64,000 nucleotides of DNA. Origin: Climacium dendroides (lineage: Eukaryota; Streptophyta; Bryopsida; Hypnales; Climaciaceae). The notes beneath the pieces were generated by a model that was given only the letters and a program-made list of their open reading frames with translations, made no database searches and was not told the DNA's origin. A program made the position numbers and the translations under genes. The stretch spans positions 8,263,538 to 8,327,537 of the forward strand of contig OX467091.1 in assembly GCA_950106755.1 (NCBI GenBank). Reading direction: 5' to 3'. Numbering within the stretch: position 1 is the first letter of the stretch; each line of letters opens with the position of its first letter. This document shows positions 48,063-59,307 of this stretch, one piece after another.

Positions 48063-49800
48063 CACTACGAAAACGGGTTTTCTTAACCCCTAAAGTCCCA
48101 TTGTCCCTACAAGGGACAAAATGGATTTCGGGCAGGCTCCTATAATCTCAATTTTTACTGAATTTTTTTGAAACTTTCTCATAAGATAGAAAAAATTAAG
48201 AGCTTTCTGGGAATATAGTTTTTATTTCAATTGGTGTCCAGGAGCAAAAGTTATGCCATAATAACCTCAAAATGGGGGAGACTGGGCAGCAAAAAAATTC
48301 ACAAAAAATTGAAATATTTTTTAAAATATTTTTTTTCTTGTAGTTTATATTTTGTAAATGAAAAGTTGTGATTCATTCCATTTGGATTAGAGATGTGAAA
48401 GTTATGGTGCTTCTTGTTTTACAAGCAATCATAGCGACTTCTTGAAAGAAATTTTTTTCTTTCACTTTGAATGCTAATATCTTTCAATCTATAGGGTCAA
48501 AAATCACAAAAAAAATTATCACATGATCTAAGACAAGTGTAGAACAAGATCCTATAGTTAGATTCTAAAAAATATTTTTAAAAATTTATTTTGTAGGTGA
48601 TTATAGTAGAAGTGGTAGTTTTGAGTGGTTTTGACAAAAAAAATGGCCATGGGACTTTAGGGGTTAAGATGTCTAAAAAAATGTAAAAGCATGTTTAGTG
48701 TGACAAGCCAAGAGTCAACAACAGTGTCTCTTAAAATCCGTTATAAATGATGGTCAAAAAATGTGCAAAAATCACTAGAAACATGCAAGATTTTAGGTCG
48801 TTTTTTTTAACATTACAAAAATTGTAGTCTTTGAAGCTATCCAAAATGCATCACTTGTCAAATAAGTCACCGCCATATAAGCATGACATGGGTGGACAAT
48901 GCCATGTAGGATACTTTTTCATCCATCCAATGAGTGATGTGACTTGTGACTTGGATCCTACCTATTTTTGACGTAATAGTTGGTTTTGGTGATGTGGCCA
49001 TTGGTTTTGGTTTAGGATTTTGGAGATGTCAACTTGGATGTTTTTTGAAACATCATTTAGTGCATACTCTACATGTAAGGCAAGATCAATAAAAATAATT
49101 AAATAACATAAATTAAAAAATTAAATAAAATGAACAAGTAAAATTGTTGAATTCAACAAGAATTTATTAAAGAAAATTTATCATCTACCTTCAAGAGAAT
49201 TTTTTATGGCAAAATGAAGGAATTTCTTAATTGAAAGTTAGTGAGAATGAAGAATAAAGAGGTCATATTTATATGCATTCTATGTCCATGGTGAGACAAA
49301 AGATATGAAATAATTAAAATATGGGACATTGGCCATTGTACATCTTGACATTGTTTCAGACATCTCGATGTTGATTCAAACATCTGGAGCATGTTATTTT
49401 AGACATTTTACATTAAAGATAATTCTTGCTTTACATATCAATATGAATTATTTCACTTCCTACCACCTCAATTGTGTAAAGACCATCTCTTTTCATCTAT
49501 GGTGCACATCCATCTATTTTCCTTTTTCTACAAAGCATGCCATGTAGCTCCCTTCCCCTAAATTTTTCACATATAGTCTATAGTAATTTTTTTAGATAAA
49601 CTATATAGTAATTTTTACTAATTTATCTTTAGTCAAAACGGGTCTAATTGTTGATGTTGCAGTCTTAATTTTTTGGAATGTTCCAAAAAAACATTGGTAT
49701 GTCTTCAATCATGTCAAACTAAACGTTAGCATCAATAACGTGCCAATGTTGTGCCAATGTTCTTCGCAACATCTATGAAGATAAAATAACTCTCAAATGT
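48063..49800. mobile_element. Decayed CACTA element with a nested TTAA element
   Basis: CACTACGAAAACGGGTTTTC at 48063 resembles the CACTATAAGAAAACGTAG terminus. It is interrupted 20 bp in by the TTAA element (48087-48663), after which GATGTCTAAAAAAATG resumes the homology. From 49080 to 49440 the sequence parallels 44400-44720 (TGGCAAAATGAAGGAA, CCATGGTGAGACAAAAGATATG). A clean right terminus was not found; the end near 49800 is approximate. Confidence 0.55.
48087..48663. mobile_element. TTAA-flanked TIR element, best-preserved copy (piggyBac-like ends)
   Basis: Counting the flanking TTAA, both ends read TTAACCCCTAAAGTCCCAT inward: a perfect 19-bp inverted repeat. TTAA is at 48083-48086 and 48664-48667. 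A small hairpin (TTGTCCCTACAAGGGACAA) lies next to the left end. The interior of 577 bp is non-coding. Termini starting CCC(C)T after a TTAA target are the hallmark of piggyBac elements. Because TTAA is present at every end, it could instead be part of the TIR. Confidence 0.82.
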
Positions 49801-50212
49801 TAGATGTGGAATATAATTAGAACTTGAGAGATACTATTCCCTTGGAAGCTCATTTAAAAATTACATAAAATTAGACATAGAACAATTAAATTTTAAATAA
49901 AGTAAACTCCACTACAAGCAACCCAGAAGACATAATTTACAGAGGCCATGACAAATCAGCTGCCTACAAAACGAAAATCATGCCGATGGAGCGAGAATAT
50001 TGCCGTGTCATTTGTACCATTTTCTTTTCCTAGGCATGAAAAATCTACATACAATCATTGTCAACATCAGATTTTGTATATTCTTCACATGGAATATCGC
50101 TTAAATTTATCATGCTGCCTGCACACTTGATTAGAGAACTTTCAAGAAAGAGTTGATTGGAGAATTTTCATGAAGAAATGTCACAATCTTTGAAGCCCCC
50201 AATTGCACCAAT
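49801..50212. other. Intergenic, nothing recognised
   Basis: CACTACAAGCAACC at about 49912 resembles a CACTA left end but has no partner. A 60-codon ORF at 49948-50130 is not convincing. Confidence 0.4.
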
Positions 50213-50302
50213 TTAACTAAGTTGGAGAAATACAAGAGTCTGGTTGACATTGTGCATCGGTCCCATTTGCGAGTTTATGGACAATGTGAACGGACAAGGT
50301 CT

Positions 50303-51584
50303 TCTCTCCCTAAATATCATCTTCGGAACGTCACGGCTTTCCACATCATGGAAGGGCAGCAACCCAGTCGTGATTTCATAGCAAGTCATTGCAAAGCTAT
50401 AACCATCTGCAGATCTTGAGTACAGATTTCCTGACCCCTCTTGCTCCTTCGCAACCGGCTGCTCACGGGACAGGAAACGGAAGGGAAACAAACAAGAGGC
50501 AGTCACAGTAAGCATTTCCGAAGCGACGCACATGTTCCCACAATGACTCCCCACATCAACTGTGTCGGTTCCATCGTGGTCTGAATCCAATCTTTTGGAA
50601 GTCCCGAAGTCTATCAGTTTCACCGTGTAAACATCCGGGTCTTGTGGGCTGGATTTCGGTCGAGGGCTCACAAGACAGTTGGTGGCTTTCAAATCTCGAT
50701 ATATGACATGGTGCTTGTGCACGTGCATCATAGCTTCAACTATTTGTAACAAAATGTCAACTGATACGGAAAACGAGAATGGAGTTCAAGAATGACACTT
50801 AGCTTCTCGGTTAATTTATCAGACTTCGGAGATTCTCCGGCATGAGCTCTATCACAAGAAAACCTGTCAAGCTGGGGTTACCATCCTCTCCAGTACTATC
50901 CTCCAAGTATTCATTCTCCACAAGAGCACACCCAAAAAACTCCACAATATTTAGATGTTGGACGTACACCATAAATCCTGCTTCCTTTTCAAGAGGATCT
51001 CTTGTACAGCGTTTGATTTTGGCAATCGCCACCGGCTGTCCAAACTACTCACCCTGGTAAATCTTTTTGAAGCTTCCTCGTGATATACATCTTCCGAGGT
51101 GAAGATCCGAGCGATTTATCCGAAAACAATCTGGAACCAAACCAGGGGTATGTTCAGAGCTTGTTGAAAAGTCCTGCAACCTCATCTTCACAAGTACTGC
51201 AAAACCATCTGGAAAATTCAACTTCAGGTTTGAAGAAACATCAATTTGCGGTGTGAGAGTTGATTCACTTTCCATCAGGGGCAGAAGATTTACGCGATCG
51301 CACACAACGTGGGCAAATTGTTGGAGACGCACAATGACTGCACCAGCAAAATGGAATCGTATAAAAGTATCATGGGGCTGAAATTCCGTGTGAAGTTCGG
51401 AACTGGAAGTGGCATGCTCCCTTGATCCAATACGTGTATTATCACAAATTTGGTCTTCTCTGATCTGACAAGCTCTCTGGTAACACTGGCATGAGCGGCT
51501 TGATCGATGTTGAATGAGGGAGTAAGTCTCTAATTCAATCATACTATACTGCCAGTGCAAAGTTCTGAAGCTTACAGGTCTCAA
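50303..51584 (-). pseudogene. Kinase copy C (inverted, broken)
   Basis: Kinase homology to A and B runs on the reverse strand from about 51330 (CDRVNLLPLMESESTLTPQID) down to about 50303. The Trp after IYQGE is a TAG (51045-51047). A 4-bp insertion near 50812 creates a stop and frameshift after RSLIN. A deletion at about 50545 joins VDVG directly to the post-APE loop, removing RRWMAPEVW. DVYSF reads DGYSF, and homology stops after IFRERRP. The catalytic loop VIYRDLKATN and DFGTSK survive. Upstream of about 51330 the N-terminal helical region is replaced by unrelated sequence. It is closer to the A/B form than to the 45408 fragment. Confidence 0.88.
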
Positions 51585-51838
51585 TGGTTGAGTTGTATGA
51601 ACTCGTTCTGTACCCCTTGTTAACTTTTAGTACTAACACTCTGGCTTAAGAGATATAACGTCAGTTTTTGTAAAGTTGGCGGAATTCACGGTTTTCGCAC
51701 TTTTCTGCCTGAAATCGCAATATTGTCCTTGAGCTTTGTGTAGATAAACGTCACAATTTTTGGCACACATAATCGTTCCAATTCCAACGAAATGCAAGTA
51801 GCAACCAATTCGACTATAGTGCACCTAACGTACTACTC

Positions 51839-52276
51839 TCAAGATCGAAACTGTCTCGAATTTTGAAGTCCAACACTTGGCCAAACATAATCTTTTTGCC
51901 CCAGCTTTTTGCATGCTTGGAATCGCTGGTTAATACTTGACAGAAGGACAAACACAACATGATTATTGTTAAAGATCGAATATTTGGAGTTTTGCAGGTA
52001 GCGAAAATAAATTCCGGAAGGATCAAGCGGCTTTGTTTGCAAATTAAAACTTAAGCCTCGGTAGGTACTAACTTGCAAATTATTTTCTGTGACATGTCCT
52101 TTCCTGTTCTTCCTGTTCCTCATGGAAAATTTTGAACTGTATTCTACAGACAGTAGTGAATCTCCAGGGAGTACCCAATCAAGAACGTTATGCCATACTC
52201 CTCTTTGAAAGTCGTAATTACTTCGGAGTTCCAAAGTCCAATGGGGTTTTTGTTGAGTGATGAAGAGTCTTGTCAA
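51839..52276 (-). other. 145-codon reverse-strand ORF of unknown nature
   Basis: This open stretch lies 5' of kinase copy C on the same strand. It contains GVWHNVLDWVLPGDSLLSVE and alternating polar/hydrophobic segments suggesting beta strands, in the place where A and B have a beta-rich first exon, but no sequence match to that exon is visible. It has no ATG at its head. It could be a divergent first exon of copy C or chance. Confidence 0.3.
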
Positions 52277-52824
52277 TTACAAGGCATGCTTTTCTGTGGA
52301 GGTTGCCTTCATATATGAGTGGATTCAGGTAGGAACTTAAAGGAAGCATCTGCCGTATCCTTGTGAAGGTTGCCAATGCTTTATCGCCAAGAATATGGTT
52401 ATAAGGACAATGTCACGGTGTGAATTGCACTAATTTGTGGTCGACATGGCATTTCCCATAGTGAAGTAGAGAAGGAAGAAAACCCTGGCTATCATACGGT
52501 CATGGAAACCATGGTCAGGTTCTGCGTGCTCCACGGACAGCAAATATCATAATAACAGAAAAAAAAACAAAAAAAAACTAGGCGCTTGGCATCGTAATCA
52601 CATCAAACACTAATAAAAAATTACCCGTCATGTGACAACCCTTTGGTATCACGTTGTCGAACCCCCGAGATCATGGAAATCGCCAATCGCTTAGAATCCT
52701 TTGAATCTCTCCGTCTCTTCGAGAGATCGAGCCTTCATGACCATTCAATTCAACTTGGTCATTGACTGATCATTTTCTCGCTCGAGAGTATGACCCAGAT
52801 TTTCACCATAATCCATTGCCCAAA
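52277..52824. promoter_or_regulatory. Intergenic and presumed promoter of the ubiquitin-like/trypsin-like gene
   Basis: No ORF is supported. The sequence becomes less AT-rich toward 52700. No TATA box is evident; an ATG at 52737 is out of frame with the gene at 52825 and might be an upstream start. Confidence 0.35.
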
Positions 52825-54462
52825 ATGCTGGTGATAGAGGTGCAGCTTCCGCAGCACGAAGGAAGGAAGAAAATTGAGTGGAACAAGAATGGAGACCCCA
52901 CGTTCGCAGAGCTCAAGGACAGGATACAACAGTGTGGAGTACCTGATGATTGGTGCGTGGAGGTCCTGCGAGGAAGAAATTTCATCTCCCCGGATCTGCA
53001 GACTCACATTCAGGGGCCCAAGATCACAGTGCGCGCTTCCCCAATTTTAGGTCACATCTCATCACCTTCCCAGTTTCACTGTTTTGAACTTGACGCAGAG
53101 CCCACGCAAATTCACTATAATTCGGATTTCATTAACCCATGGAGGACCAAGAATTCATGGTTTTTGAAGGGAAGAGTTCAGATGATCATATTCTTAAAAA
53201 ATATATATAATCATGGGATTGCGGGTTTAAATTTATAATCAGTGAAGACCGTCGTGCGTGTAAATGAGAATATAAATCAAATCGGAAGTCCCGAGATGAA
53301 CTACACATAATTACTAGAAAAACAGGAGGCCAATTTGGGCTTCTTGCTAAATTTGGGCTTCGTGGTCCTTCAGAAGTTAAGCAAACCCATTCGATCGAGG
53401 CCCAATCCTCTGTAAAACCCTAAAGGTTGTCAGCATCCCCACCACGTATTCCATTCCTGTGCAGGAGATTTGCGGTCCGAGGAGGACCATCCCGACGACA
53501 TCCAATGGACCCGGTGGATGAAAACCGCCTTCGAGAAAGTGATCTCTCACGTAGGCAAGCTCTACCTCCTCGACACCACCAAACCAGACCAAGCCCCCGA
53601 TTGCGTGGGCACCGCAACTCTCATGGATTGCCACGGCGAAGCCCTCTGCGCCTTACATTGCATCCACCCTGCCGTGGAGCATCCCGACCGCTACAAACTC
53701 CAGGTCACTTTCCCCAACTTCCACAAAGGCAGTCTCACTTTCGAAGCCAAGCCAAAAACCATCGACGAAGACGTCGACGTCTGCGTCATCGAGCCCAACC
53801 AACCCCTAAAAAAACCCTACCTCCCCACCTCCTACTTAGACCTCGCCACCGACGTCCGCGAAGACGACATGATCTACTGCTTCTTCTACCCCCGCGACCC
53901 TCTCAAACACGAAACTCCCAAGACCATAACCAACCTCTTAACCCTAACCCCAGACAAATCGAAAAAAGCTCGCAACCCCCCCCAAGAGCCGCCCACGATT
54001 ATCACCGGCACAGTCTGCTTCTCCGAGTGGATGCAAGGCGTGGCGGCCTACGAGCGGCCTCCCGATTGCAACGGCGGCATCTTAGTGTCCCGCAGTGGTC
54101 GAGTGAAGGGGATGCACGTGAAGGCGTTCACATGCGGCGAGCTGCGAGCGAAGGTGCATTCGGAGAATCCCGAAGAGCTGCGTGTAGCGAGGAAGCTTTG
54201 TACGAGGATGAGCACTTACGCGCCGACGGAAGGCATTCCTGTGTTTGTGCCGCCGCATGGACTGGTGAGGTTGCTGGGACTGGAAGGTGGGTGTGAGCTC
54301 TTGCAAGCAGCCATGAAGCAAAACAAAGCGAAAGTGAAGGTGTGTGCGCCGGTGGTGAAGCAGACGAAAGTGACGAGAGCGAGGCGGACGACGAGAGCGC
54401 GGCGGCCGACGCCGTATCATATGAGCCGGAGAACTTCCCAGCGACGAAAAGCAGCGAGGTAG
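52825..54462 (+). CDS. Ubiquitin-like plus degenerate trypsin-like protein, two exons
   Basis: Exon 1 is 52825-53050, the intron is 53051-53464 (GTCACA...TGTGCAG, 414 nt, phase 1) and exon 2 is 53465-54462: about 407 residues. Exon 1 (MLVIEVQLPQHEG...TFAELKDRIQQCGVPDDW...LQTHIQGPKITVRAS) has the beta-hairpin, helix and GVP-type turn spacing of a ubiquitin-like beta-grasp. Exon 2 resembles a chymotrypsin-fold protease: VGTATLMDCHGEALCALHCIHP (His in a TAAHC-like setting), DEDVDVCVIEP (possible Asp), then PPDCNGGILVSRSGRVKGMHV, where GDSGGP is expected, so the nucleophile Ser appears replaced by Asn. The last 30 residues are very basic (RARRTTRARRPTPYHMSRR). Exon 2 is GC-rich with C/G third positions, unlike everything nearby. 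The long ORF at 53427-54296 is a frame shadow. The start is the first in-frame ATG. Function unknown; probably a non-catalytic protease-fold protein. Confidence 0.72.
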
Positions 54463-54504
54463 GGGAACCTGGGCAGTGATTTTCTTCTTTTTTAATTTCA
54501 AGTA

Positions 54505-55635
54505 CTCCGTCCCTAAATAAGTGAGCGCATAGGAAACTTTTTATTATTTTTATTGACCAATTTCATGTTGTGTGTGTTTTGATTGATCAATTTCATTGCT
54601 TATATAACTCAAAAGGGTTTAAATTTCATATCACCTCAATCAATGCATGATGAACATTGGATCCTTGTGTGTGTTTTTATTGAGCAACTAGTGGTTGGCG
54701 CTTGCGATGCTACACAATCACCATTAGAATTTCATAAGAATTTTAATGTATTAGATAGAATGCAGAGCAAGAATTTCAAAAAATCTTCACATAAAAATTA
54801 CTGAAATCTTCATATAATTGTTTTTTAATAAATAAGCATATACTAAAATAAAAAATAGAAATTTAATGAATGATGAATGAAATATATGTAATGATGAATA
54901 TGGTAAAAGATACACATACATTAGAATGCATTAGAAATTTGACTCAATTGTTACAAACAATGGCAACCCAAATAGAAGAATTTAAAGGAAAAACTTGTAA
55001 ACCTCAAAAGTTTTGTAAACAATTTAATTGTTGTGAAATCTAAAATTGGTTCAATCTAATAAATTTTTCAAATCATTTGGTAGGAGCAATAGAAAATTGA
55101 AATTAGAAGCTCAAAGCTCACAAAAGCACAAAATCATAGAAATGCAAAAGAAGTATAAAGCCAAGAAAAGCAATGGAATTGCTACCTTTATAATATCACC
55201 ATATTGATCCTCTTTAATATCACCTCAATTGCAACGACTATATTATTTCTATAATATCACCCTTTGTAAAAAGTGATATTATACAGGTGATTGTGAACTA
55301 CTACTATATTTCAGTAATATCACATTGTGTGAAAATGCATTGATCATATTGTAAAATGCATGATTCCGAAGGGTTCAAATTTTTATGTGACTGCAATCAA
55401 TGCATGAACATTGGAACTTGATGTTTTTTTAATTGACTATTTCATTGATCATATTGTAAAATGTAATATTCAAAAAGGTTTGAATTTTATATCACCACAA
55501 TCAATGAAGAACATTAAATGTAGTCTATATAACCTTAATAAAATTGGGTCCAAAAAAGCCTCCATACAACCTACTCAAAATTACTAAAAAAAATATGAGT
55601 TTTTGATTCGGATAGCTATTACATAATGAAGGGAG
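54505..55635. mobile_element. Mariner/Stowaway-like TIR element with internal repeats
   Basis: The left end is TA|CTCCGTCCCTAAATAAGTG and the right end, reverse complement, is TA|CTCCCTTCATTATGTAAT. TA is at 54503-54504 and 55636-55637. CTCC(G/C)TYC is typical of Stowaway termini, though the length (1.1 kb) is large. Inside, a unit containing TTCAAATTTTTATGTGACTG...CAATCAATGCATGA...ACATTGGA recurs near 54610, 55370 and 55470. The 73-codon ORF at 54583-54804 is probably not a gene. Confidence 0.55.
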
Positions 55636-55637
55636 TA

Positions 55638-56350
55638 TTAAAATTACTCACCTTGCAATACAATGGCACCAAAAAGGTTTCATCAAGTTGTTGGATTTCA
55701 TTGAGAAGTTGTGAGGATGTCATTAGTTCTTGAACAAAAGAATGAAAAATTGTAAGAACAAAAATGTGTCAACCTTGTATGGGTGTTGCATTCAATCTAA
55801 CAAAATAGCAATCCATAGAGGAGTGACAAAACTTTCTTCATCTATAATATGGATGGAATTTGTATATAATGTGAATGAAATGAAATTATTTGTCTTAAAC
55901 TGTATACATTCATCTTAAAATGGCTACATCATTTTGCTAAATAGAAAATTGTGAAAATTTTTCTTTCTAATAATTCATTTACCTTCTATTTTATCAATGG
56001 CAAGGATTAAATGGAATCATTGAAGAAAACAATTGTGATTTTAAACTTAAAAAACTATGAGAAGAAGAAGGCTTGAAAAATTATTCAACATCATGTTTTT
56101 TAACCACTTAAAAAACAATACTTTTTTTGTCAGCAACACTCAAAATTGCCATTTTCATTGCAAAAATCAATACATCTTGAAATTAATGATTATTTTCTTA
56201 TCTATCTACAAATTCTTACACTAATATATGAATGTATGGAAGAAATTTTAAACACTCTGACAAGATAGATTGCAAAATTTTTGCATTTGAAGTGAAGAAA
56301 ACAAGTTTTTTCACTCTTTATATAATTAGATTAAAAGACTTTGAATCTTC
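55638..56350. other. Intergenic, nothing recognised
   Basis: AT-rich with no supported gene. Confidence 0.45.
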
Positions 56351-56354
56351 TTAA

Positions 56355-57085
56355 CCCCTAAAAGACCAAGGATCCTACACAAAAAATATGGATTTGGATA
56401 GACTACCATGGTCTAAATTTTTGTTGTGATTTTATGAAACTTTCTTTTAAGATAGAAAAACACTTTAGCTTTGTGGAAATATATTTTTTATTTCAATGAG
56501 TGCTAGAAAAAAATTATGCCATTCACTAAGTAAAATTTTCACCTTGTTGGAAAACAAAAGAAATCTACAAAAACTTAAAATAATTTTAAAAAAAATTTGC
56601 TCCTTGTAAATCATATTTTTGTATACACAAAAAGAATTAATTCATTCCATTTGGATTAGTGATGTGAAAGTTATGGAGCATCTTGGAGGGGAAGAATCAT
56701 ATCATCTTTTTGAAAAAATAACATATCAAATTCATTTTTGAACTTATTCAATTCTTACATATTTTTTTCAGATAAAAGGTTCCATAGGGGTTTTATTTAT
56801 TTGTTGGAACAATCTTGCTCCTAGATTTAGTGCCTATTTGAATTCCACTTCAGAAATATTAACAATATAAATTTTCCTTCTATCTCTTATCTATTTCTAC
56901 TTTTTAAAAATTTAAGAATGAAAATTAAATATTTATATTGAAAAAAATCCCTAGAGTTTCAATTCAATTCTTCATGATAATTTTTCTTTTAATTCAAACT
57001 CTATAGTATAAAAAATTTAATTTAAAAAGATTCAAAGTCATATAATCCAATCACACAAGGCGCAAAAGAATTTATTTTCTTTGCT
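56355..57085. mobile_element. TTAA-family element, left end and interior (right end lost)
   Basis: TTAA (56351-56354) is followed by CCCCTAAAAGACCAAGG. The interior (TTTTAAGATAGAAAAACAC..., TTCATTCCATTTGGATTAG...GTGAAAGTTATGG) parallels the 48087-48663 element. No inverted TTAA end appears before the next forward terminus at 57090; the nearest candidate, CCATAGGGG near 56785, is degenerate. Confidence 0.55.
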
Positions 57086-58148
57086 TTAACCCCTAATGAC
57101 CAAGGAGGTCTACTTTCAAAATAGGCCAAAATTGCCAAGAACTTGAGCAATTTATTTTTTCATTTTTTCTTGAGGTAGGATAGAATGTAACTAAAGGATC
57201 TTGTGTTTTGCATTGAGAATGAGTACTTCAAAAAAAATTCAAATCATATGACGACACAATTTAGTAAATATTTAAATTTAAAGTTTTATTTGGGTTAATG
57301 GAAAAATAAGGCAATGCACTTTGAAGGTGCATCTTTGTGAAAGAATTTCGAAATGATGACAATTTGTGCTCAATTAAAGAGAAGAGCATATTTTCTACAC
57401 TTTTAAATTAAATTTAAAGTTTTTATATAAAATAAAAAATAGGATTTACATTACTTACTATAACATTCTCACATTTGAAATGGGTGACAATTGTAATAAA
57501 ACTTATTGATTTTATCGTGTTTATTATAGCACTTGTAATTTTTTCTTGTGCACTTTAAATTCAAAAAAAAATTTAGAACATTAAAATAAATATGGCTAGT
57601 ATTTAGACTTTTAAAGCACTTGTACCCTAGGAAGTTTAAGCATTAAATAATTCTCCAAATAAGAGAACTAATACAATGCAAAATCTCAAGAATATAGTTA
57701 TTTTGACATTATATTTTTTAAAATAGGAAAACAAATTAAAGTTATTAAAAAATTTGACCCTTTGTAACAACCTTGCTAAAATGGTCCTTTACTAAAAGGA
57801 ACACCAAAATATATTTTTCTATTTTCGAAATGTATACACAAAACCTCACTTTCTGAACTTCATACAATTCAAAACTAATCTTTTTTCAAATTCCTTCATG
57901 CAATAGCTATTCGTCCATTAGAATATAATCTCTTCAAAATTTTAGCTTCATTTTTGAATTGATATTGAATTTAACTCCAAACTAGTATTGAATGGATATG
58001 TTAGGTTTTGAAGTGTATGTACTAGATACAAACATGTGTATTTAAGATACAGTGATATTGGCTAAAAACTATATTAAACTATCTAGCCAATACCTTTATT
58101 GGAAGATGGTAATGAATTAATCTTTTAGTAAGTTATACATGTTGAGTA

Positions 58149-58601
58149 AGGTAAGACAGCCCATTGCAGTCAAATGACCCATTGTGGTCGCCTAAGAAAT
58201 GACCCATTGTGGTTTTTTTCCAGGATGTGGGCAACAATGCATGTCTTACATGACAGCAATGGAGTGAACACTGACTTCATTAGGAACTTTTGAGTTTTCA
58301 GTGTGAAGTCCATTGTAAAAATTGACTTTTTTGGCCTTCTGTAATAGAAAATATTTTTACTGCATTAGGTAGTGAGATGAGCATTACAGATTCAGATATT
58401 AGTGGTCTTAAGGTAGTCTACAGACTCCTTTGGGCTCAATGCTTCAGAAATTTCTAGCAAATTCATACTTTGTAAAAAAAATTAATTAAAATTGCACTTG
58501 CTATTTCTCACACTTGTACTAATGTAAGAAGAAAATTGAAAAATTTCAGCAACAAGATGATGCCAAACTCCTCATTCTGACCACAATGGGCTGGTTTACC
58601 T
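58149..58601. mobile_element. TA-flanked MITE, 453 bp
   Basis: The left end AGGTAAGACAGCCCATTGCA and the right end, reverse complement AGGTAAACCAGCCCATTGTG, match over about 24 bp with few mismatches. TA is at 58147-58148 and 58602-58603. AATGACCCATTG is repeated just inside the left end. No coding capacity. Confidence 0.72.
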
Positions 58602-59307
58602 TAGATCGTTTAAAAAATTTGTGATGATAACTTTATTAAAAATAATTCTACTGATTCATAGATTTGGATTTATCAAAAAGGAAAAAAAATTTACACCATT
58701 TTAGCTCTTATGTATATAATACATGAATATTTTAGAAATTCGATGAAACTTGTAGTTTAAGAAATAATCATAATACCCAACCACCACACCATTCAATGGG
58801 TATTACAAACTAAAATCAATCAATAAATGTTGATCAACAATATACATTTCCCTTGCAAAATATTTTTTGAAAATATTCCAAAATCTTTACACAACAGGTT
58901 TCAATTTTTACAGAATTTGAATCACCTTATCCTCCATATAACATTTCCATGAAATTCCCAAACCCACAGATTGCATATTTTCAAAAATCAATGCTTCCTA
59001 CCAAATAAATTGTAGATAATATTTTTTTAAATTGAAATTTTGAATGGCACCATCCATTGTCATCATAGGTGTCAAGTTCATTGAATTATGTTTCTCAAAG
59101 TTGTGCTTGAAAAATACTTTGTCACACAAGGTTTGACTAAAGTAGTACAAATCTTTCTTGCAATCACCGAGATTGACAATTTTTAATTTCATGTCAATGT
59201 ATAGTATTAGGAATTTTAGGACTTCTTTTCTTGTTTAAATTATATTAACTATTAAATTGAAGGTAGTCAAGAAGGTGGTATATGATGAAAAAAAGTGAAT
59301 ATTTTAA

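Noticed and set aside
49912..49926. CACTACAAGCAACC as a further CACTA left end
   Set aside because: No inverted partner or subterminal repeats found downstream.
53427..54296. 289-codon Arg/Pro-rich ORF
   Set aside because: Shadow frame of the GC-rich trypsin-like exon; composition and overlap are typical of a wrong frame.
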